From NCBI GenBank assembly GCA_035544215.1, contig DATKHY010000007.1, forward strand, positions 1,612,001 to 1,676,000: a stretch of DNA of 64,000 nucleotides, written 5' to 3'. The notes beneath the pieces are model-generated. The model was not told where the DNA came from. It ran no database searches and saw nothing but the letters and a program-made list of their open reading frames with translations. Of the stretch, positions 44,847 through 53,697 are shown piece after piece. The stretch is from Candidatus Binatia bacterium (lineage in GTDB: Bacteria > Vulcanimicrobiota > Vulcanimicrobiia > Vulcanimicrobiales > Vulcanimicrobiaceae). Position 1 is the stretch's first letter; each line of letters begins with the position of its first letter. Made by a program: the position numbers and the translations under genes.

Positions 44847-45257
44847 ATGAAGCTACTTGGATTGGATCACGTCGGAATCGTCGTGCGCGATATCGACGAA
44901 ACCGTCGCTCGGGCGGGCGCCACCGTTGACGGCAGAGCCGTTGGCGAGCGTTTTGTCTCCGACGACATCGACTTGCAAGTTCTCATGGCCGGCAAATCGA
45001 CCTTGGAGTTGATCGAGGTCCGCAATGCGGGTTTCGGCATGCCGAGGCTCAAGGATGGCGAGACTGCGGTCATCGGCCATTTTGCGATTGAGGTCGACGA
45101 CCTCGACGACGCCAAGGCCGAACTGACACGCCGAGGCGTCGCCTTGGAGGGCGAGACCGACACCGATGCGGTCCGCTTCATCTTCACGGTGCCACAGACG
45201 ACGTTCGGCGTGACGGTGCAGCTCATGGATTACAAGGGCCGCCGACAGGGCGTGTGA
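44847..45257 (+). CDS. VOC-family protein (methylmalonyl-CoA epimerase-like)
   Basis: 136 residues. The start LLGLDHVGIVVRDIDETVAR has the first metal-ligand His of the epimerase/glyoxalase branch. LELIEVRNAGFG supplies the Glu, and IGHFAIEVDDLDDAKAELTR with a late FGVTVQLMDYKG repeats the pattern. This matches the sequence layout of methylmalonyl-CoA epimerases, though such small VOC proteins also serve other roles. GAGGAGG lies 7 bases before the ATG, one of the strongest ribosome sites in the window. It is divergent from MerR. Confidence 0.82.
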   Translation: MKLLGLDHVGIVVRDIDETVARAGATVDGRAVGERFVSDDIDLQVLMAGKSTLELIEVRNAGFGMPRLKDGETAVIGHFAIEVDDLDDAKAELTRRGVALEGETDTDAVRFIFTVPQTTFGVTVQLMDYKGRRQGV

Positions 45258-45450
45258 GCGGCGAGGGGTCTAACGCCGGCGTTGCGGCGGCGCGGACGGC
45301 GACTCACGGACAGGCGATCCTGCGCGGCCGTTAGGCCGGCGAGTCTGATAGGACAAGCCTGACCGCTTCGACCCAGCTCCATATACGAATTGAAAAAAGA
45401 ACTTCATGCCAGACACGAACGAGCTACTTCAACAAGAACAGGAGGGTCCG

Positions 45451-45840
45451 GTGACGGATCTAGCAGACAACAAGCGGATCGTGGTCGATTACTACACGAC
45501 GGGGTTCGCGGGAAATCCCGAGAAGGCGGCCGCCGACTACCTCACCCCAGGGTACATACAGCACAATCCGACAGTCGCAGACGGCCCCGACGAGTTCATC
45601 CGGGGCGTGCACCTGCTACGGGACCGGTACCCGAACATGAGGCTAGACATCAAGCGAGTCATCGCGGAGGGCGATCTCGTCGCAACCCATTCGCATGTCG
45701 ATTTCGAACCCGGCCATCCAGAAAACCCGGGAGGAGCGTTTATGGACTTCTTCCGCCTCAAGGATGGCAAGATCGTCGAGCACTGGGATGTCATCCAGGA
45801 GGTACCTGAGAGATCTGCCAACAGCAACGGCATGTTCTGA
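45451..45840 (+). CDS. SnoaL-like / NTF2-fold protein
   Basis: 129 residues from GTG 45451, chosen because GGAGG sits 5 bases before it; the frame also has an ATG at 45406. The cone-shaped NTF2 fold is seen in IVVDYYTTGFAGNPEKAAAD, YIQHNPTVADGPDEF and the end block FMDFFRLKDGKIVEHWDVIQ. The QHNP and EHWD motifs are typical of SnoaL-like polyketide cyclase/ester-cyclase proteins with unknown substrates. It follows the VOC gene by 193 bases on the same strand. Confidence 0.8.
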   Translation: MTDLADNKRIVVDYYTTGFAGNPEKAAADYLTPGYIQHNPTVADGPDEFIRGVHLLRDRYPNMRLDIKRVIAEGDLVATHSHVDFEPGHPENPGGAFMDFFRLKDGKIVEHWDVIQEVPERSANSNGMF

Positions 45841-45967
45841 GGCACGACCTCGATCGCGCACCTCAAAGAGAACCTAGCGTTCGGACGTCGCACGTGGTTC
45901 AACGGTGATGCATATGTCCATGCTCGCAAAGACTGCAGAGATGGCAAGAGCATCAAATTCTCGCTCG

Positions 45968-47794
45968 TTACGTGGCCGTCATTTCTTCGAGTTGATATAG
46001 CAACGCCTCCCACTGGATGACACACTCCCGACTGCGCATTTTTAGTCCAGCGAGTTCTTCGCTCAACACCGTGGATCCGGCCGCGTCGGTATAGATCTCG
46101 GGCGACTCGAAGAGAAGCTCGATCGCGTTGACGCGCGCATCGAGGCCTTCGATTTCTCGCTCGATTCGCTCGATCTGCCCCTTTAGCTGCGAGCGTACGC
46201 GCAACGGCGTTTGACGCGACGCCTTGGCACGCACGGGTGACTCTTCGACCGACCGGTCAATCGCCGCTTTGTCGCGCTCGCGCTGGGCCGCCTCGTACAC
46301 GTCGTAACCGCCGTCGACGAGTCCCCACGCGCCCCGTTCAAGCCACAATACCCGATCGCACAGGCGCGACAGAAGATAGCGATCGTGCGAGACGACGACG
46401 ATCGTTCCCCCGTACTCGCATAAGACGCTTTCGAGTGCTTCGCGGCTATCGATATCGAGGTCGTTGGTCGGCTCGTCGAGCAGCAAGACGTCGGCCGCAC
46501 GCGCCATCAGTCGTGCCAGCATGATGCGGCGCCGCTCACCACCGGAAAAATCGCGCACGGCTTTGTCGGCGGCATCGCCGCTAATACGCATGCGGCCGAG
46601 CAATCCACGCGCCTCCTGCGGCGTCAGCACAGCGCCGCCCAGCACGGCTGCGAGCGCGCTCTCCTGGACTTCGAGTTGATCGTGTGAATTCTGGGCGAAG
46701 TACGCGACTTGCGCCGCGGGGTTGAAGATAACCGATCCGGAATCCGGTTGCGATGCGCCGGTGAGTATCTTCAGAAGCGTCGACTTTCCGGAGCCGTTTG
46801 GACCGACGATGCCGAGGCGCTCTCCGCGCTCGACGTCGATCGCTAGTCGGCTGAAGAGCCGTTGATCGTACGCTTTGCTCAAGTCCCGGACTTCGAAGGC
46901 GTACCCGCTGCCAGCGCGCCGCGACGGGCGCAGGCGGACAGAGATCTGGCGTTCGGGAGCCGCCGGAGACGGCGTTTGGGCTGTCGCTTCGATGCGCGCC
47001 AGCTGCTTCTCGCGACTGCGCACTTGGCTGTAGTCCGAGGAGGTGTGCGTCGCTCGCAGGCCGGCTATTGTTCTTCGCCGCTTGTCGCGTTCGACAACGA
47101 AGGTTTCGTACTCGCGCCGCTCCGCCTCGAGCCGCACGTCTTTCGCGGCGACGTACGCGGTGTATGCGGGCCGTTCGGGTGCGTAGGCGTGGAAGCGCCC
47201 CCGCTCGATCTCCCAGACGCGCGTAGCTATCCGGTCGAGAAAGTAGCGGTCGTGCGAAACGACGATATAACCGCGGGGATCGTTGGACACGAACGATTCG
47301 AACCAGCGGATCGTCGCGACGTCGAGATGGTTAGTCGGTTCGTCGAGAATCAGGTAGTCGGGTTCGTCGATCAGCACGTGCGTTAACGCTACTTTCGCCC
47401 GCTGGCCGCCTGAAAACGAGCGTAGCGGGCGATCGTATTCCGTTGGCGCGAAGCCGAACGCGGAGAGCATGGTGCGCAGCGCTTTGTTGCGCACGCCCGA
47501 CTCTTCGTCCGTCGCTCTAGCCAGCGCAGCGTCGACGAGGTCCTGCAGCGTCGACTCGGTCTCGTCGGCAACGCCCTGAGCGAGATACCCGAGCTTCAAG
47601 CCTTTCGCCCGTACGACGGTACCGCCAAATGGCTGGTCGACGCCAGCGAGAAGACGCAAGAGCGACGACTTCCCCGCGCCGTTTGGGCCTACGAGGCCGA
47701 TGCGTTCGCCGTGGTTGAAAGCTCCACTAAGACTCGAGAATACTTCGCGCGCCCCATAGTGACATTCGAGATCGGAAAACCGCAACAATTCCAC
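45968..47794 (-). CDS. ABC-F family ATPase
   Basis: About 608 residues from GTG 47794 (the open frame continues upstream to 47923 with an unlikely Arg-rich stretch). It is a soluble duplicated ABC protein: first Walker A GPNGAGKS (36-43), signature FSGGQRAKVAL and Walker B YLILDEPTNHLD; second Walker A GPNGSGKST, signature FSGGERRRIML and Walker B VLLLDEPTNDLD. An inter-domain linker with EAERREYETFVVERDKRRRT and a C-terminal coiled coil (KGQIERIEREIEGLDARVNA) are typical. ABC-F proteins act on the ribosome E site, as translation factors or antibiotic-protection factors. No membrane segments. Confidence 0.92.
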   Translation of the reverse strand: MELLRFSDLECHYGAREVFSSLSGAFNHGERIGLVGPNGAGKSSLLRLLAGVDQPFGGTVVRAKGLKLGYLAQGVADETESTLQDLVDAALARATDEESGVRNKALRTMLSAFGFAPTEYDRPLRSFSGGQRAKVALTHVLIDEPDYLILDEPTNHLDVATIRWFESFVSNDPRGYIVVSHDRYFLDRIATRVWEIERGRFHAYAPERPAYTAYVAAKDVRLEAERREYETFVVERDKRRRTIAGLRATHTSSDYSQVRSREKQLARIEATAQTPSPAAPERQISVRLRPSRRAGSGYAFEVRDLSKAYDQRLFSRLAIDVERGERLGIVGPNGSGKSTLLKILTGASQPDSGSVIFNPAAQVAYFAQNSHDQLEVQESALAAVLGGAVLTPQEARGLLGRMRISGDAADKAVRDFSGGERRRIMLARLMARAADVLLLDEPTNDLDIDSREALESVLCEYGGTIVVVSHDRYLLSRLCDRVLWLERGAWGLVDGGYDVYEAAQRERDKAAIDRSVEESPVRAKASRQTPLRVRSQLKGQIERIEREIEGLDARVNAIELLFESPEIYTDAAGSTVLSEELAGLKMRSRECVIQWEALLYQLEEMTAT

Positions 47795-47982
47795 GGAGAG
47801 CCGTACATTTGCGCGCGCCCAGCCCGCAGGCCTTCGCGCCCGAAGCTCAAAGCGACGGACGGTCAGGTTCGCTCGTACGCCCGAGAGAGGTGGATTCGAG
47901 CGGTTAGCAACCGCCACCGGCAAGCCATCAAAGAGCTGCGCCGTATGCTTTCACCCTAAGCAGCGGCAAGGTCCCGGTCTCA

Positions 47983-48037
47983 TCTAACGGCCGTCTAACG
48001 GATTCCGCAAAACTCGTCGGGATCGAAGGGACTAAGA
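47983..48037 (+). repeat. Short copy of the att-flanking repeat
   Basis: TCTAACGGCCG then TCTAACGGATTCCGC and ACTCGTCGGGATCGAAGGGA match the opening of the 37.5 kb copy. The second half and the tRNA part are missing. It ends at the DUF417 gene's stop. Confidence 0.55.
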
Positions 48038-48040
48038 GGT

Positions 48041-48538
48041 TCATTTCGCTGCCCGGCTGCGCCGCTGGCGAGCCGCGGCGAGGGCTTCGCTCGCCGTCCA
48101 CAACGCGCCGCCAAGCAGCACGATGTCTTTGATGATGAACGCTCCCATTGGATTCGTGAAAATGCCCGGCGTCGTGAACAAGAACGAGAGTGTCGTCACG
48201 AACATGATCGCGCAGAACGTGCTTCCGATCGCTGAGACCAACGGTAGGAAGGGGCGTGATGCGATGGCAATCGCCGCAGCGATCTCGAAAACACCGAAGA
48301 AGATCGACGTTCCCTGCAGCCCAAGTACGCCGTAAAGCCAGCTGAACAAAGGGCTGTGTGAGATCAAGGGTTGAATGCCTTGGGCTTCTGCGGCAGTCCA
48401 CTTCACGGCGCCAAAGAGCAGCAACAGTACGACGATGCCGTACCGGGTGATGCCCACGCCAAGGGCGAACGCGATACGTTCGTAGGCAGTAGGTTCGATT
48501 GTTGTCACGGAATCCAGGCGGTCCAGCGTTATCTGCAT
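48041..48538 (-). CDS. DUF417 (YkgB/RclC-like) inner-membrane protein
   Basis: 165 residues with four predicted helices: ITRYGIVVLLLLFGAVKWT, FFGVFEIAAAIAIASRPFLP, AIGSTFCAIMFVTTLSFLFT and IIKDIVLLGGALWTASEAL. The layout, with ISHSPLFSW after the first helix and the Lys-Asp in the last, matches DUF417 proteins, of which E. coli RclC is a member in the reactive-chlorine response. The gene is divergent from the ECF sigma factor across 66 bases and is a likely regulon member (inference). Confidence 0.85.
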   Translation of the reverse strand: MQITLDRLDSVTTIEPTAYERIAFALGVGITRYGIVVLLLLFGAVKWTAAEAQGIQPLISHSPLFSWLYGVLGLQGTSIFFGVFEIAAAIAIASRPFLPLVSAIGSTFCAIMFVTTLSFLFTTPGIFTNPMGAFIIKDIVLLGGALWTASEALAAARQRRSRAAK

Positions 48539-48604
48539 TGATGTTCTCCTCGTAAATGAGTTTGCTGCTCGTTTCGTCTCGGATAGGACCGATTTGTTAC
48601 ACGC

Positions 48605-49234
48605 ATGACGAGGTTGGAAGAAAAATCTCTGCTCGCGCGGCTGCGCAAGGGCGAAGAATCAGCATTCACCGAGCTCGTAGATAGCCTTCATACAAAGCTG
48701 GTTCGGTTTGCGCGTGGGTTCGTTCACGATGACGCGACCGCTGAGGACGTCGTCCAGGAGGCGTGGCTCGGGGCACTCAGCGGGCTAGGTACGTTCGAAG
48801 GTCGCAGTTCCTTGAGTAGTTGGATCTTCACCATCACGGCCAACAAGGCGAAAACGCGGGCGGCGCGAGATGCACGAAGCATGCCGTTCTCGGCGCTGGC
48901 GGCGGCAGAGGCCTCGGGTTCCGAATATGCAGTCAGCCCAGACCGCTTTCTCGATGCTTCGGCCGAGTGGCCGGGGCACTGGGCACGACCGCCTGCTTCG
49001 TGGGGGGACCGGCCGGAAGAGCGCCTGCTCCAGACGGAACTATCGGCGCAACTCTTCCGGACTGTCGACCGCCTGCCACCGGCTCAGCGAGCGGTGCTGC
49101 TTCTGCGCGACATCGCGGGCCACGATGCGAGCGCCGTCTGTAACATTTTGGACTTGAGCGAGACAAACGTTCGGGTGCTCTTGCACCGGGCACGGTCAAA
49201 AGTGCGCGGTGCGCTGGAGGCCTATCTAACATGA
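48605..49234 (+). CDS. ECF-type RNA polymerase sigma factor
   Basis: 209 residues. Region 2 at about 20-90 (ELVDSLHTKLVRFARGFVHD, AEDVVQEAWLGALSGLGTFE, SSLSSWIFTITANKAKTRAA) and region 4 at about 150-205 (VDRLPPAQRAVLLLRDIAGH, CNILDLSETNVRVLLHRARS) are clear. A 40-residue linker with ASAEWPGHWARPP is a feature of some stress ECF groups. It overlaps the anti-sigma gene by 4 bases (ATGA), so it controls its own operon with the zinc-finger partner and probably the divergent DUF417 gene. Confidence 0.93.
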   Translation: MTRLEEKSLLARLRKGEESAFTELVDSLHTKLVRFARGFVHDDATAEDVVQEAWLGALSGLGTFEGRSSLSSWIFTITANKAKTRAARDARSMPFSALAAAEASGSEYAVSPDRFLDASAEWPGHWARPPASWGDRPEERLLQTELSAQLFRTVDRLPPAQRAVLLLRDIAGHDASAVCNILDLSETNVRVLLHRARSKVRGALEAYLT

Positions 49235-49470
49235 TGATGGACTGCAACGAACTCGTCGAGCTCATTACCGATTATCTGGAAGGCACCCTCGCGGCATCAG
49301 ACCGCGCTCGCTTCGATGAGCACCTGACGATCTGCGACGGCTGCACCGAGTATCTCGACCAGATGCGTGCAACGCTTAAGATGCTCGGAAAGATCCCTAG
49401 TGAATCAATCAGCCAAACGGCCCGCGAGCGACTGCAGCATGCTTTTCATAACTGGAAGGAAACGCAATGA
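49231..49470 (+). CDS. Short anti-sigma factor with zinc-finger motif
   Basis: 79 residues starting MMMDCNELVELITDYLEGTL. The ZAS signature is HLTICDGC (His31, Cys35, Cys38), as in ChrR/RsrA-like anti-sigma domains that release their sigma upon zinc or thiol chemistry. There is no membrane helix, so it is a soluble sensor. It overlaps the sigma gene by 4 bases and the next gene by 4 bases. Confidence 0.88.
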   Translation: MMMDCNELVELITDYLEGTLAASDRARFDEHLTICDGCTEYLDQMRATLKMLGKIPSESISQTARERLQHAFHNWKETQ

Positions 49471-49880
49471 TAAAGCAAACTTCGCAAACGCGGACTGCCG
49501 ACGAGGTGGAGATTCATGGACTCATCGATCGTTGGAGCGCCGCCGTACGCGCCCACGACTATAGCGCCATTCGCGCCAATCATGATGCCGATATGCTAAT
49601 GTTCGACGTTCCGCCGCCTTTTCAATCTCGAGGGATCGACGCATACATGGCGACTTGGGATTTGTTCTTCAAGTGCGCCGATCGTCCGGCGACGTTCAAC
49701 TTCACAGACGTCAACGTCACCGCCGGCGACGACGTAGCCTTCGCAACCGCCGTAGGGCACTGTACTACCGTCAATGATGGACGGCGTGAAAGCCTTGAAT
49801 TTCGTCTTACGATGGGACTTCGCAAGATCGATGGTCGCTGGACGATCGTACACGAGCACCACTCCGTTCCCTCAGAGTGA
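49467..49880 (+). CDS. SnoaL-like NTF2-fold protein of the ECF operon
   Basis: 137 residues. EIHGLIDRWSAAVRAHDYSA, MLMFDVPPPFQSRGIDAYMA, VAFATAVGHCT and WTIVHEHHSVPSE fit the DUF4440/SnoaL-like branch with a small internal cavity. The role is unknown. The start overlaps the anti-sigma stop (ATGA) and a strong terminator follows, so the operon is sigma, anti-sigma and this effector. Confidence 0.82.
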   Translation: MIKQTSQTRTADEVEIHGLIDRWSAAVRAHDYSAIRANHDADMLMFDVPPPFQSRGIDAYMATWDLFFKCADRPATFNFTDVNVTAGDDVAFATAVGHCTTVNDGRRESLEFRLTMGLRKIDGRWTIVHEHHSVPSE

Positions 49881-49987
49881 ATGCTCTAAGGTGCACCCCG
49901 ATCGACCGGCAGTCGTGTTGTACCGTGCCAGCCGACCGTTAATCAGCGGGTCACTGGTACGAGCCAGCACCGAGAGGCATTGAACGA

Positions 49988-50022
49988 CGAAATCCCTCGC
50001 GAAAGCGGGGGATTTCGTTTGC
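49988..50022 (+). terminator. Rho-independent terminator of the ECF operon
   Basis: A 13-bp stem (CGAAATCCCTCGC with GCGGGGGATTTCG, one T-G pair) closed by a GAAA tetraloop and followed by TTTG. It is the strongest terminator-like hairpin in the window. Confidence 0.75.
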
Positions 50023-50409
50023 CACTCCGACGAGCGGCTTTCGAGCGGCCAGATGGCGGGCAAAAATTGCCTCCAGCAGAGCTCAACCACAGACCGGCTC
50101 TAAGTGTCGTCCACGTCTACTAAAATGTCTACGAACGATTTGCATTCAAAACAAAGTAATTTTGGATACCGGCAATTCGCTTGCGCTTCGCAACGATGCC
50201 TTCGCCGCGCCTAGTATTTGTCGTGAAAGGGCGCCGGCATGACGGTATCGCAAGCCATACGCAGCGCGACGCGCAGCCACAGCGCAGCGACCATGTAGTA
50301 AGAGTCGCTAGTATGCGACGGAAGGCATCAAGCTTGCGGAAACGCGCGCGAAGACGCGTGGCCGATCACTGGGGAAGCGGGCCGCGTGAAATGCTTATGG
50401 CGACGCAGA

Positions 50410-50435
50410 GGCTCTAACCGCGAGCGATTAGAGCC
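50410..50435. repeat. Inverted repeat downstream of the Tyr/Gly-rich protein gene
   Basis: GGCTCTAA (50410-50417) and TTAGAGCC (50428-50435), loop of 10 bases, no T tract on either strand. It could help terminate the minus-strand gene that ends at 50463. Confidence 0.4.
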
Positions 50436-50462
50436 TGATTCAAAAACGATGGGAGCGATGCG

Positions 50463-50897
50463 TTAACGGACGACGGGCCGTCCCCAATATGCGCGGCGAT
50501 AAGCACGCCAATAGGGACGACGAGCCCAATACACCCGAGGCCCATAGACGGCCGGATAGGGCGCGTACCCGTAGCCTCCGCCAACGTAGCCGTAACCTCC
50601 GCCAACGTAGCCGTAGCCAACGCCGACGCCAAGGCCGTAGCCGTAGGGATAGCCGTAGCGATAGGGGTAGCCATAGCCGTAGCGGTAACCGTAGCGATAG
50701 GGGTAGCCGTAACCGGACCGATAGCCGTAGCCCCGGTATCCGGTTCCGTAGTAGCGGTTGCCCGGGACCACCCGCCCCGGCGCTGCCAGTCGCGCGGTTC
50801 CAACGGAGACGTGAGCCGCCGATGCCGGCGCCGCCGCGGCGAGTAACGACGCCGCGCCCAGAGCGCAGGCCAGTAAGATGTTATGGAATTTCGTCAT
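50463..50897 (-). CDS. Exported Tyr/Gly-rich repeat protein
   Basis: 144 residues. A signal peptide (NILLACALGAASLLAAAAPASA) is followed by about 70 residues built from Gly-Tyr dipeptides with Arg and Pro (YGYRSGYGYPYRYGYRYGYG), then GYVGGGYGYVGGGYGYAPYP and a basic tail with YWARRPYWRAYRRAYWGRP. The DNA shows the matching short tandem repeats. Such proteins are found in surface layers or cross-link through Tyr. No domain is recognised and the function is unknown. Confidence 0.7.
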   Translation of the reverse strand: MTKFHNILLACALGAASLLAAAAPASAAHVSVGTARLAAPGRVVPGNRYYGTGYRGYGYRSGYGYPYRYGYRYGYGYPYRYGYPYGYGLGVGVGYGYVGGGYGYVGGGYGYAPYPAVYGPRVYWARRPYWRAYRRAYWGRPVVR

Positions 50898-51102
50898 CCT
50901 TCATTTCTAGCATCGGCGAGGCAAAAGCTCTCTTCAGTAATGATTAGAAGCTTCTTCGAAATGGATGAGAGGGCAGTCGAGCAGCAATCGACATGCGCCT
51001 GACGCTCGGTGCGAACACGGTTCCGAATGCATCGCGGCAACAGCCCGCGATCGATGCGGTTCGCAGACGCCTCGCTCCGCAAACGTGTGTGTAAAACGGA
51101 CG

Positions 51103-51564
51103 TTACGTGGGCGGCGCGATGACGATCCAGGTCTTCCCGTTCAAGCTCTGGATCATGAGCACCAATCCGCCGGGGCCGTGTCCTACAAGAAATGCGTCCA
51201 TCGTCTTCTCTTTGCCCGGCTGCGCCATCTCAGGAGCACCTTTGAGCTGCGCTTGATACCACGTTTTCACCTTTGCGAAATCGTCGGACGTTGAGTAGAC
51301 TCTAGCCGACGGCGGAAGCGACTTCATGCCCAACCCGCCGGGATTGGCACCGGCCTCGGCTCCCGGATACATGGGGATCGACCCAGGCTTCCCAGCAGCT
51401 GGTGCCTCGGCAGCTGGTGCCGATGAAGCCGGCGCGGCTGAAGCGGCCGCGGTGTCCGACGACGTGGCGCTCTGGTCGCTAGAACTATTCCTGGAACTCG
51501 AACATGCACAGATGCTCAATGCAGCGAGAACTACAACGGCCGAATGAAATAACGTCGTCCGCAT
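51103..51564 (-). CDS. Lipoprotein with Ser/Ala-rich linker
   Basis: 153 residues from ATG 51564, which has GGAGG 4 bases upstream and starts the signal peptide (TTLFHSAVVVLAALSICAC; Cys21 lipobox). A low-complexity spacer of about 50 Ser/Ala/Pro residues leads to a small globular part: IPMYPGAEAGANPGGLG, ARVYSTSDDFAKVKTWYQAQ and GLVLMIQSLNGKTWIVIAPP. The spacer would hold the domain away from the membrane. The globular part resembles short uncharacterised lipoprotein domains; no function is known. Confidence 0.75.
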   Translation of the reverse strand: MRTTLFHSAVVVLAALSICACSSSRNSSSDQSATSSDTAAASAAPASSAPAAEAPAAGKPGSIPMYPGAEAGANPGGLGMKSLPPSARVYSTSDDFAKVKTWYQAQLKGAPEMAQPGKEKTMDAFLVGHGPGGLVLMIQSLNGKTWIVIAPPT

Positions 51565-52126
51565 ACTGCCTCCTTTTGGAATTGCCAACGGAAAGTCGTT
51601 CGGTATTTCCCCGAGAGCGCTCGTTTACCTAGTGAAGCAGCTCGCCTGGGGGGCTTTGCGCTCGACGCTGCCTGGCGCGCCAGGACACGGTGGGGCTTTA
51701 CAGCAGAGTTTTGAACGTAGCCGTATCGTCGATATGCAACTTGCCTGCGATATGGTCGGCTTATTGGTCGAAAGTGCTAACGCGTGCGCGTTAGTGCGGG
51801 CCGCAAGCGCACCAGATTCAGCCAGAATAGCACGCCAACAGACAGATGTGCCGCGCACGAGCGGAGCATTGAGCTTCCATCCTGGACCTCCCGCAAATAT
51901 CAGGATACCACGCGAGCCGTTGCTCTGTAGCGCGAGGCGATGATCAAGTTGAAACGTAAAACCTAGGCCGTCATACGCTTTACCGCCTTGGCGCCATTCG
52001 CTTTGTCGCCAAGCCAAGCGAGAGCTCGGTAGCCCGTTGTTTCCCTTTCGCCCGTAAGTGTATGTTGGAGGCATAGCCGTCCGATTAGCATTTCATTCCG
52101 TCGTCGATGCGTCCGAGGTGACTCCA
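51565..52126. other. Intergenic, no supported gene
   Basis: About 560 bases. Two overlapping frames (51632-51943 plus; 51625-52074 minus) have no domain, signal or ribosome site, so I do not call them. Confidence 0.5.
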
Positions 52127-53473
52127 ATGTCAAAGCATCTCAATCGCCGTGGCTTTTTCGGTGCTGCAGCTGCAACCGTTGTCGTCGGTCCACTCGGTCT
52201 CTCGGGTTTTGTAGGGAGCCCAAGCGTCGTGACTGACGTTGCAGAACAGACGGTCGGCGACCCTACCGCCATTCGCCCCTTTAGAGTCAACTTTTCGGAC
52301 GCGGATCTCGACGATCTGCGCAAGCGCATCAAGGCGACACGATGGCCCGACCGGGAAACGGTCAACGATAACTCGCAGGGCGTGCCGCTGGAGATGCTTC
52401 AATGGCTTGCGACCTATTGGGCGACCGATTACGACTGGCGCAAGTGTGAGGCGAGACTTAACGCGTTGCCGGAATACGTTACGGAAATCGATGGCCTCGA
52501 CATTCAATTCATTCACGTTCGTTCGAAACATGAAAACGCGCTGCCGCTGATCGTTACCCACGGCTGGCCCGGATCGATCATCGAACAGCTCAAGATCATC
52601 GAGCCGCTGACCAATCCGACGGCACATGGAGGGAGCGCTTCGGACGCTTTCCACATCGTTGTTCCATCGATACCGGGCTACGGGTTTTCCGCGCGGCCGA
52701 CCGTGACCGGATGGGGTACCGACCATACGGCACGCGCGTGGGCCGTGTTGATGAAACGCCTGGGCTATGCGAACTACGTTGCGCAGGGCGGCGACATCGG
52801 TTCGGTGGTTACGACATTGATGGCCAAACAGGCTCCGCCCGGATTATTGGGAATCAACACCAGCTTGCCGGCGACCGTTCCACCTGCCGTCGCAAAGTCG
52901 CTCGCCTGCGGCAACCCCGCTCCGCCCGGTCTTTCACCTGACGAGGCGCACGCGTACGCGCAGCTGCAGCTCCTGTACGGAAAGCAATTCGCCTACGCCG
53001 CGTTCATGCACACACGGCCGCAAACGCTGTACGGATTGGCCGATTCGCCCGTGGCGCTGGCGGCCTGGCTTCTGGACCACGGCGACGGCTGGGGACAGCC
53101 GGCGGCGGCCGTCGTCTCCGCCGTAGCTGGGCATACGGTCGACGGACATACCGCAGGTGCTCTGACACGCGACGACGTCCTCGACAACATCACCCTGTAC
53201 TGGCTGACCAATACCGGGATCTCCGCGGCGCGCTCGTATTGGGAAAATAAGACCAGCCCATTCAACGCCGCCAACGTTGCCATCCCGACTGCCGCGATCG
53301 TCTTCCCGGGCGAGATCTACCTGGCGCCGCGCAGTTGGGCGGAGCGCGCATTTCACAAACTCGTCTATTACAACCGCGCTAGCGCAGGCGGCCACTTTGC
53401 GGCCTGGGAACAGCCACAAGTCTTTTCCGAAGAGGTGCGCGCGGGTTTCCGATCGCTTAGAACGAGCGCCTGA
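52127..53473 (+). CDS. Epoxide hydrolase (EHN-type), Tat-exported
   Basis: 448 residues from ATG 52127 (GAGGTGA upstream; the leader MSKHLNRRGFFGAAAATVVV is a twin-arginine signal). The N-terminal EHN domain (about 45-150: IRPFRVNFSDADLDDLRKRI, WATDYDWRKCEARLNALPEY) caps an alpha/beta hydrolase fold with oxyanion motif HGWPGS, nucleophile Asp223 in GGDIGS and catalytic His423 in GGHFAAWEQP. The Asp nucleophile distinguishes epoxide hydrolases from esterases. It would convert epoxides to diols, as in mammalian microsomal or bacterial detoxification enzymes. Confidence 0.9.
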   Translation: MSKHLNRRGFFGAAAATVVVGPLGLSGFVGSPSVVTDVAEQTVGDPTAIRPFRVNFSDADLDDLRKRIKATRWPDRETVNDNSQGVPLEMLQWLATYWATDYDWRKCEARLNALPEYVTEIDGLDIQFIHVRSKHENALPLIVTHGWPGSIIEQLKIIEPLTNPTAHGGSASDAFHIVVPSIPGYGFSARPTVTGWGTDHTARAWAVLMKRLGYANYVAQGGDIGSVVTTLMAKQAPPGLLGINTSLPATVPPAVAKSLACGNPAPPGLSPDEAHAYAQLQLLYGKQFAYAAFMHTRPQTLYGLADSPVALAAWLLDHGDGWGQPAAAVVSAVAGHTVDGHTAGALTRDDVLDNITLYWLTNTGISAARSYWENKTSPFNAANVAIPTAAIVFPGEIYLAPRSWAERAFHKLVYYNRASAGGHFAAWEQPQVFSEEVRAGFRSLRTSA

Positions 53474-53697
53474 ACGGTGCCCCGCGCCGGTCGAGCCGCT
53501 CACCGTCGAAGAGCCGCCGCCGAGGAACGTCATCGAGTGCGTCTTTACGCGCGACGCACGATCACAACGAAGCGCGAGGTAAGCGAGTTTCCGGTTTGAC
53601 GCGCGTTTGTGTACTTTTAGTTGCCAGACGTCGATCTCCGGCGGTGGTACGTTAGATGTAGTCAAATGCGAAAATAGGAACAAATTCTCTCGATTTT

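Larger units (their letters stand above)
49881..50462. other. Intergenic stretch with a terminator and a hairpin
   Basis: Contains the terminator at 49988-50022 and a GGCTCTAA/TTAGAGCC hairpin at 50410-50435. No gene I can support. Confidence 0.55.

Noticed and set aside
50410-50435. Strong terminator for the Tyr/Gly protein gene
   Set aside because: The stem is good but neither strand has a T tract after it; kept only as an inverted repeat.
50560-50710. CRISPR-like array of short repeats
   Set aside because: The tandem units are codon-level GY repeats inside a coding gene, with no spacers.
51625-52074. Two overlapping frames upstream of the epoxide hydrolase
   Set aside because: No domain, signal peptide or ribosome site on either strand.
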